Assembly (NCBI GenBank): GCA_009829735.1
Contig: CM020618.1
Location: forward strand, 10,507,119-10,571,118
Length of the DNA: 64,000 nt
From: Pyropia yezoensis
Lineage: Eukaryota; Rhodophyta; Bangiophyceae; Bangiales; Bangiaceae
Direction: 5' to 3'
Of this stretch, positions 61,518-64,000 are shown in pieces. A program made the translations under genes and the position numbers. The notes below the pieces were generated by a model. The model did not search any database. It saw only the letters and a list, made by a program, of their open reading frames with translations, and was not told the DNA's origin. The stretch's first letter is position 1. Every line of letters starts with the position of its first letter.

Positions 61518-63269
61518 TCAGTTTACTTCTGTGTCCACAACAGTCAAAATGGAGTCTGCGCTATCTTCATCCCCAAGCCATATCTCAATGACGGACAGCG
61601 CGCGCGGATGGCTGCCAGGCATGAAGCCCTCTTGCGCGCTGGTTGCGCCCTCGCCAGTACACTGACCACCGACCGGGCCCAGGCTCCTTCCGCTGCGCAG
61701 CAATGCAACAATGGCCTGCGCATTGTCCGTCGGGGGGGGCTCCCGGGCCGCCGCTACCGCTTGGTCCAGCCTCAGCTGGATAAGCCGCGAGACATCAGGG
61801 GGGGTGCAGTTGGCGCGTAGCCAGCAGCGCATGATGGCAGTGGCTGACAGGCCGTCAAAAGCCTCCTTAACGAGCCGTATCGCGTCCAGCACATGCGGCG
61901 CTCGCCCATCCCTCACTCCAAGAGACCCGGGCCTCGCCCGAGCATCCCTCCTCCGCCGGGCGTCCCGCTCGGCCGGGGTCTCCTCAAATTGGCGGTCAAA
62001 TGCGGCCAGCATGTCGCGCATCATGCCGCGCTTGTACGTTGACTTAACCGCGTTGATAGCCCCTTGGTCCGCCGGTTGAAAACGTGCCGTGGTATTGGGT
62101 GGCAGCCACTCAATGTCCATCCGGTCACTCGTCTTCGACGAGTCGTGCCCAGAGGCGTTGTCCATGACCAAAAAGCCGCGCTGCGCCGTGAAGGCGGCCC
62201 AATCAGCGCTGAGGTCGGCCAGCCACTTGGAGTACACCGTGGAGTCCATCCACGCATTCTTTTGGCTGTAATACTTGAGAGGAACATGGTGCACGCCACG
62301 GAAGCAAACAGGCTCGGCCGCCTTCCCAATAACAGAAATAGACTTAAATGTGCCGGTTGCGTTGACGCAAACGATGAGGGTGATGCGCGCTTTCGCCGTC
62401 TACATGGCAGTTCCACGCGTCTCTCGGGCATCGCAGCCTAATACGTAGGAGCGCGTTGGCGCCAGTTGATAGAACAGCGCCGCCTCGTCCATATTGAGGA
62501 TACAATCTGGGTCAAGCCCAACCATTTTCGCCCGCAGTTCCGCCATTCTTGCTTCTCCTTCCACAGTGTCCACACCGCCACCGGAGCCATGAAGATGGAT
62601 GTTCCGAACTCCGTGGCGCCTCGCCCAGCGGTCGACAAACCCGTTCGATGCTGCAAAGTCCTTCTCAGGGTAGTGGCGCTGCGCCAACTCGCGGGCCTTG
62701 ACGGATAAGGCCAGCCGAGAGAGAGGCATTGTCTTGCGCCCCATGGTCCGAATGCGATAAAACCAATCAAAAAGGAGGGAGTTTACGAGTGGAAAGCGGC
62801 ATGGCTGCACGCACCGCGCAAAAGAGGGAGCTCCAGCAGCAGCGGCGGCCCACACTTCTTGCCGCCTCGCAGACACGCTATGGACGGTTCTCTTCGAGAT
62901 GCCGTACCTCTGCGCCAGCACGTCACGCGGGACCTTGTCGTCGACTTGCGTGATGGGAAGTTGCTTCTGCTGGATAGTCAGGCTTGCCCTCCTCGGTCAC
63001 TCGCCGCGTGAAGCGCCAGCTGCTGCAACCTCAGGCGCCCCGGGAGCTTGGGGTGCGGGAAGAGCCGAAAGGGGTGGGCTTTCTTGCGCTGCTTGGCGAA
63101 CAGCATCGAGCGCGGCGCCAGCCGCCGCATTGGCGGCCTCCACCGTCCCAGGACACGCCGAGAGCAAAGCCGACGCCTGCGGGATCAGGGCGGCGGCGGT
63201 CAAAAGAGCAGCAATAAGGGATGGCGGGGGGGACGAGTCTTCTTGATTGCGGTCGGCCATGTCAATCAA
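61518..63269 (-). pseudogene. Pogo/Tigger transposase with two in-frame stops
   Basis: A 584-codon span from ATG 63269 lies in one phase, interrupted by TGA at 62997-62999 and TAG at 62400-62402. The Ala/Pro-rich N-terminus leads to a psq-type HTH (SLTIQQKQLPI..., DVLAQRYGISKRTVHSV) and a CENP-B/Tc5-type HTH (PLVNSLLFDWFYRIRTMGRK, NGFVDRWARRHGVRN). The DDE_1 catalytic domain carries all three acids: ILNMDEAALFYQL, FLVMDNASGHDSS and FQPADQGAINAVK. Flanking family motifs RITLIVCVNATG and WLPPNTTARF are intact. The C-terminus contains AIMRCWLRANCTPPD and ends acidic. TGA could also be bypassed by splicing or a start after it; TAG lies between the first and second catalytic acids and cannot be avoided so simply. 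Confidence 0.88.
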
Positions 63270-63578
63270 ACAAACAACGGAGAGCGTCAGGGGTGCGGGG
63301 AGAGATGAGGAGCGGCCGCAGTCTGCATGGCGGTCGGCCAGTAGCTGGTCGCGTGCTCCGTCGGGGGCGGGCGAGTGACGGCGAGTGACGGCGAGCGACG
63401 ACCAATGGTTACCAACAATATATCGTCAATTACAAATACCGGCAGATTAAGTGACATTGCATTTTTTCCCTGTGGTCTTCAAAGAGGGTAAATATGTGTC
63501 GAATTCTCTCTTCTGTGGAGGGCCACGTGATGCGTACCCCCCCCTCAGTTGTGCCGATCGGCACAACTGCGGGGCGGC

Positions 63579-63597
63579 CAAGTGAGGGGTCGCACTG
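63579..63597 (+). repeat. Right TIR of pogo/Tigger transposon
   Basis: CAAGTGAGGGGTCGCACTG followed by TA; the inverted partner of 60164-60182. Confidence 0.93.
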
Positions 63598-64000
63598 TAT
63601 ACGGTACTTTCCACAAAATAGATCGACGCAGCAACCCCTCACGGTGTCCACAGCCGCCATGCTGACAGCAAGAACATACGTGTTCTCGCGACCTCATGAG
63701 ATCACGGGGTCGTCACCTGGAAGAATCGTTCTATGGAGCACCCTGAGTGGACCGGCGGAAGGCCATCGTGAAATGGCGACGTGATTTTTAGGATGACTTG
63801 CAGACCTCGAGCGTTTGCTCGGGCCTCAGTGCGAACTGAGGCTTGGAAGAGGGGTGCTCAAATGTGCGTCCAGTGAAGAGTGGACGCTGAACGGACGTGA
63901 GGTGCGGGACCCATTGGTCCAGACAGAGGGTATCATCACCTTCATGTACCGTAATCATCCATTTTTTTTATAGGACGCATTATATTTTGGCGTGACACGG
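63598..64000. other. Right flank of the pogo transposon
   Basis: No gene or repeat recognised up to the window edge. Confidence 0.5.

Larger units (their letters stand above)
60164..63597 (-). mobile_element. Complete pogo/Tigger DNA transposon (3434 bp)
   Basis: Perfect 19-bp terminal inverted repeats CAGTGCGACCCCTCACTTG at 60164-60182 and 63579-63597, each flanked by TA (60162-60163 and 63598-63599), the TA duplication of Tc1/mariner/pogo elements. It encodes one transposase on the minus strand (61518-63269). The 1.3-kb arm 60183-61517 is C-rich and holds three imperfect repeats containing GGTCAYCCATCATYG (near 60441, 60761 and 61223). Perfect TIRs suggest recent movement. Confidence 0.93.

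Noticed and set aside
1..64000. Bacterial or viral origin of the window
   Set aside because: BAR, RBR, EIPR1-like and TraB-type genes with transit peptides and signal peptide, plus LTR and pogo elements, indicate a eukaryotic nucleus.
1..64000. tRNA or rRNA genes
   Set aside because: I saw no cloverleaf with conserved T-arm or any rRNA-like segment; a covariance-model scan would be needed to exclude short ones.

Overview
The window looks like nuclear DNA of a photosynthetic eukaryote with a very GC-rich, intron-poor genome. The host-like genes are single open frames with Ala/Gly/Pro-rich insertions. Several start with plastid-type transit peptides (anthranilate synthase component I, translation initiation factor IF-3, a PAP/fibrillin-like protein, a TraB-type protein). 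High GC, scarce introns and abundant Ty3/gypsy and pogo elements fit a bangiophyte red alga (Porphyra/Pyropia type) best, but that is inference; no single gene here proves it.

Layout. 1-12965 is a nested stack of LTR retrotransposons. The 3' part of a chromodomain Ty3/gypsy element (family A) abuts, and probably interrupts, a second Ty3/gypsy element (family C, gag-pol to 3' LTR). C ends inside an inverted LTR fragment of its own kind, and that fragment sits in an LTR fragment of a third family (D). 12981-15264 holds a decayed tyrosine-recombinase gene and a 5'-truncated pogo/Tigger remnant. 15669-41772 is the host gene island: PAP/fibrillin-like, a small secreted protein, an EIPR1/TSSC1-like WD40 protein, a BAR-domain protein, a TraB protein, a 2OG-Fe(II) oxygenase, IF-3, an RBR E3 ligase, TrpE and a second WD-repeat protein. 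A 777-bp pogo deletion derivative with intact TIRs lies just beyond the 3' end of TrpE.

41862-49110 holds a Tc1/mariner remnant, a ~79-bp minisatellite, a large broken transposase-like gene of unknown family and a 14-bp minisatellite. 49419-59486 is a complete family A retrotransposon on the minus strand with ~98% identical 596/597-bp LTRs. A solo family D LTR with a 5-bp target duplication lies inside it. 60164-63597 is a complete pogo/Tigger transposon with perfect 19-bp TIRs and a TA duplication; its transposase frame carries two in-frame stops.

The most interesting feature is that both Ty3/gypsy families carry a long antisense gene between pol and the 3' LTR. The two antisense proteins look colinear and distantly related, so this may be a conserved accessory gene of a retroelement lineage. 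Both families are also unusually rich in short perfect inverted repeats. All sequence comparisons were by eye; no searches were run.
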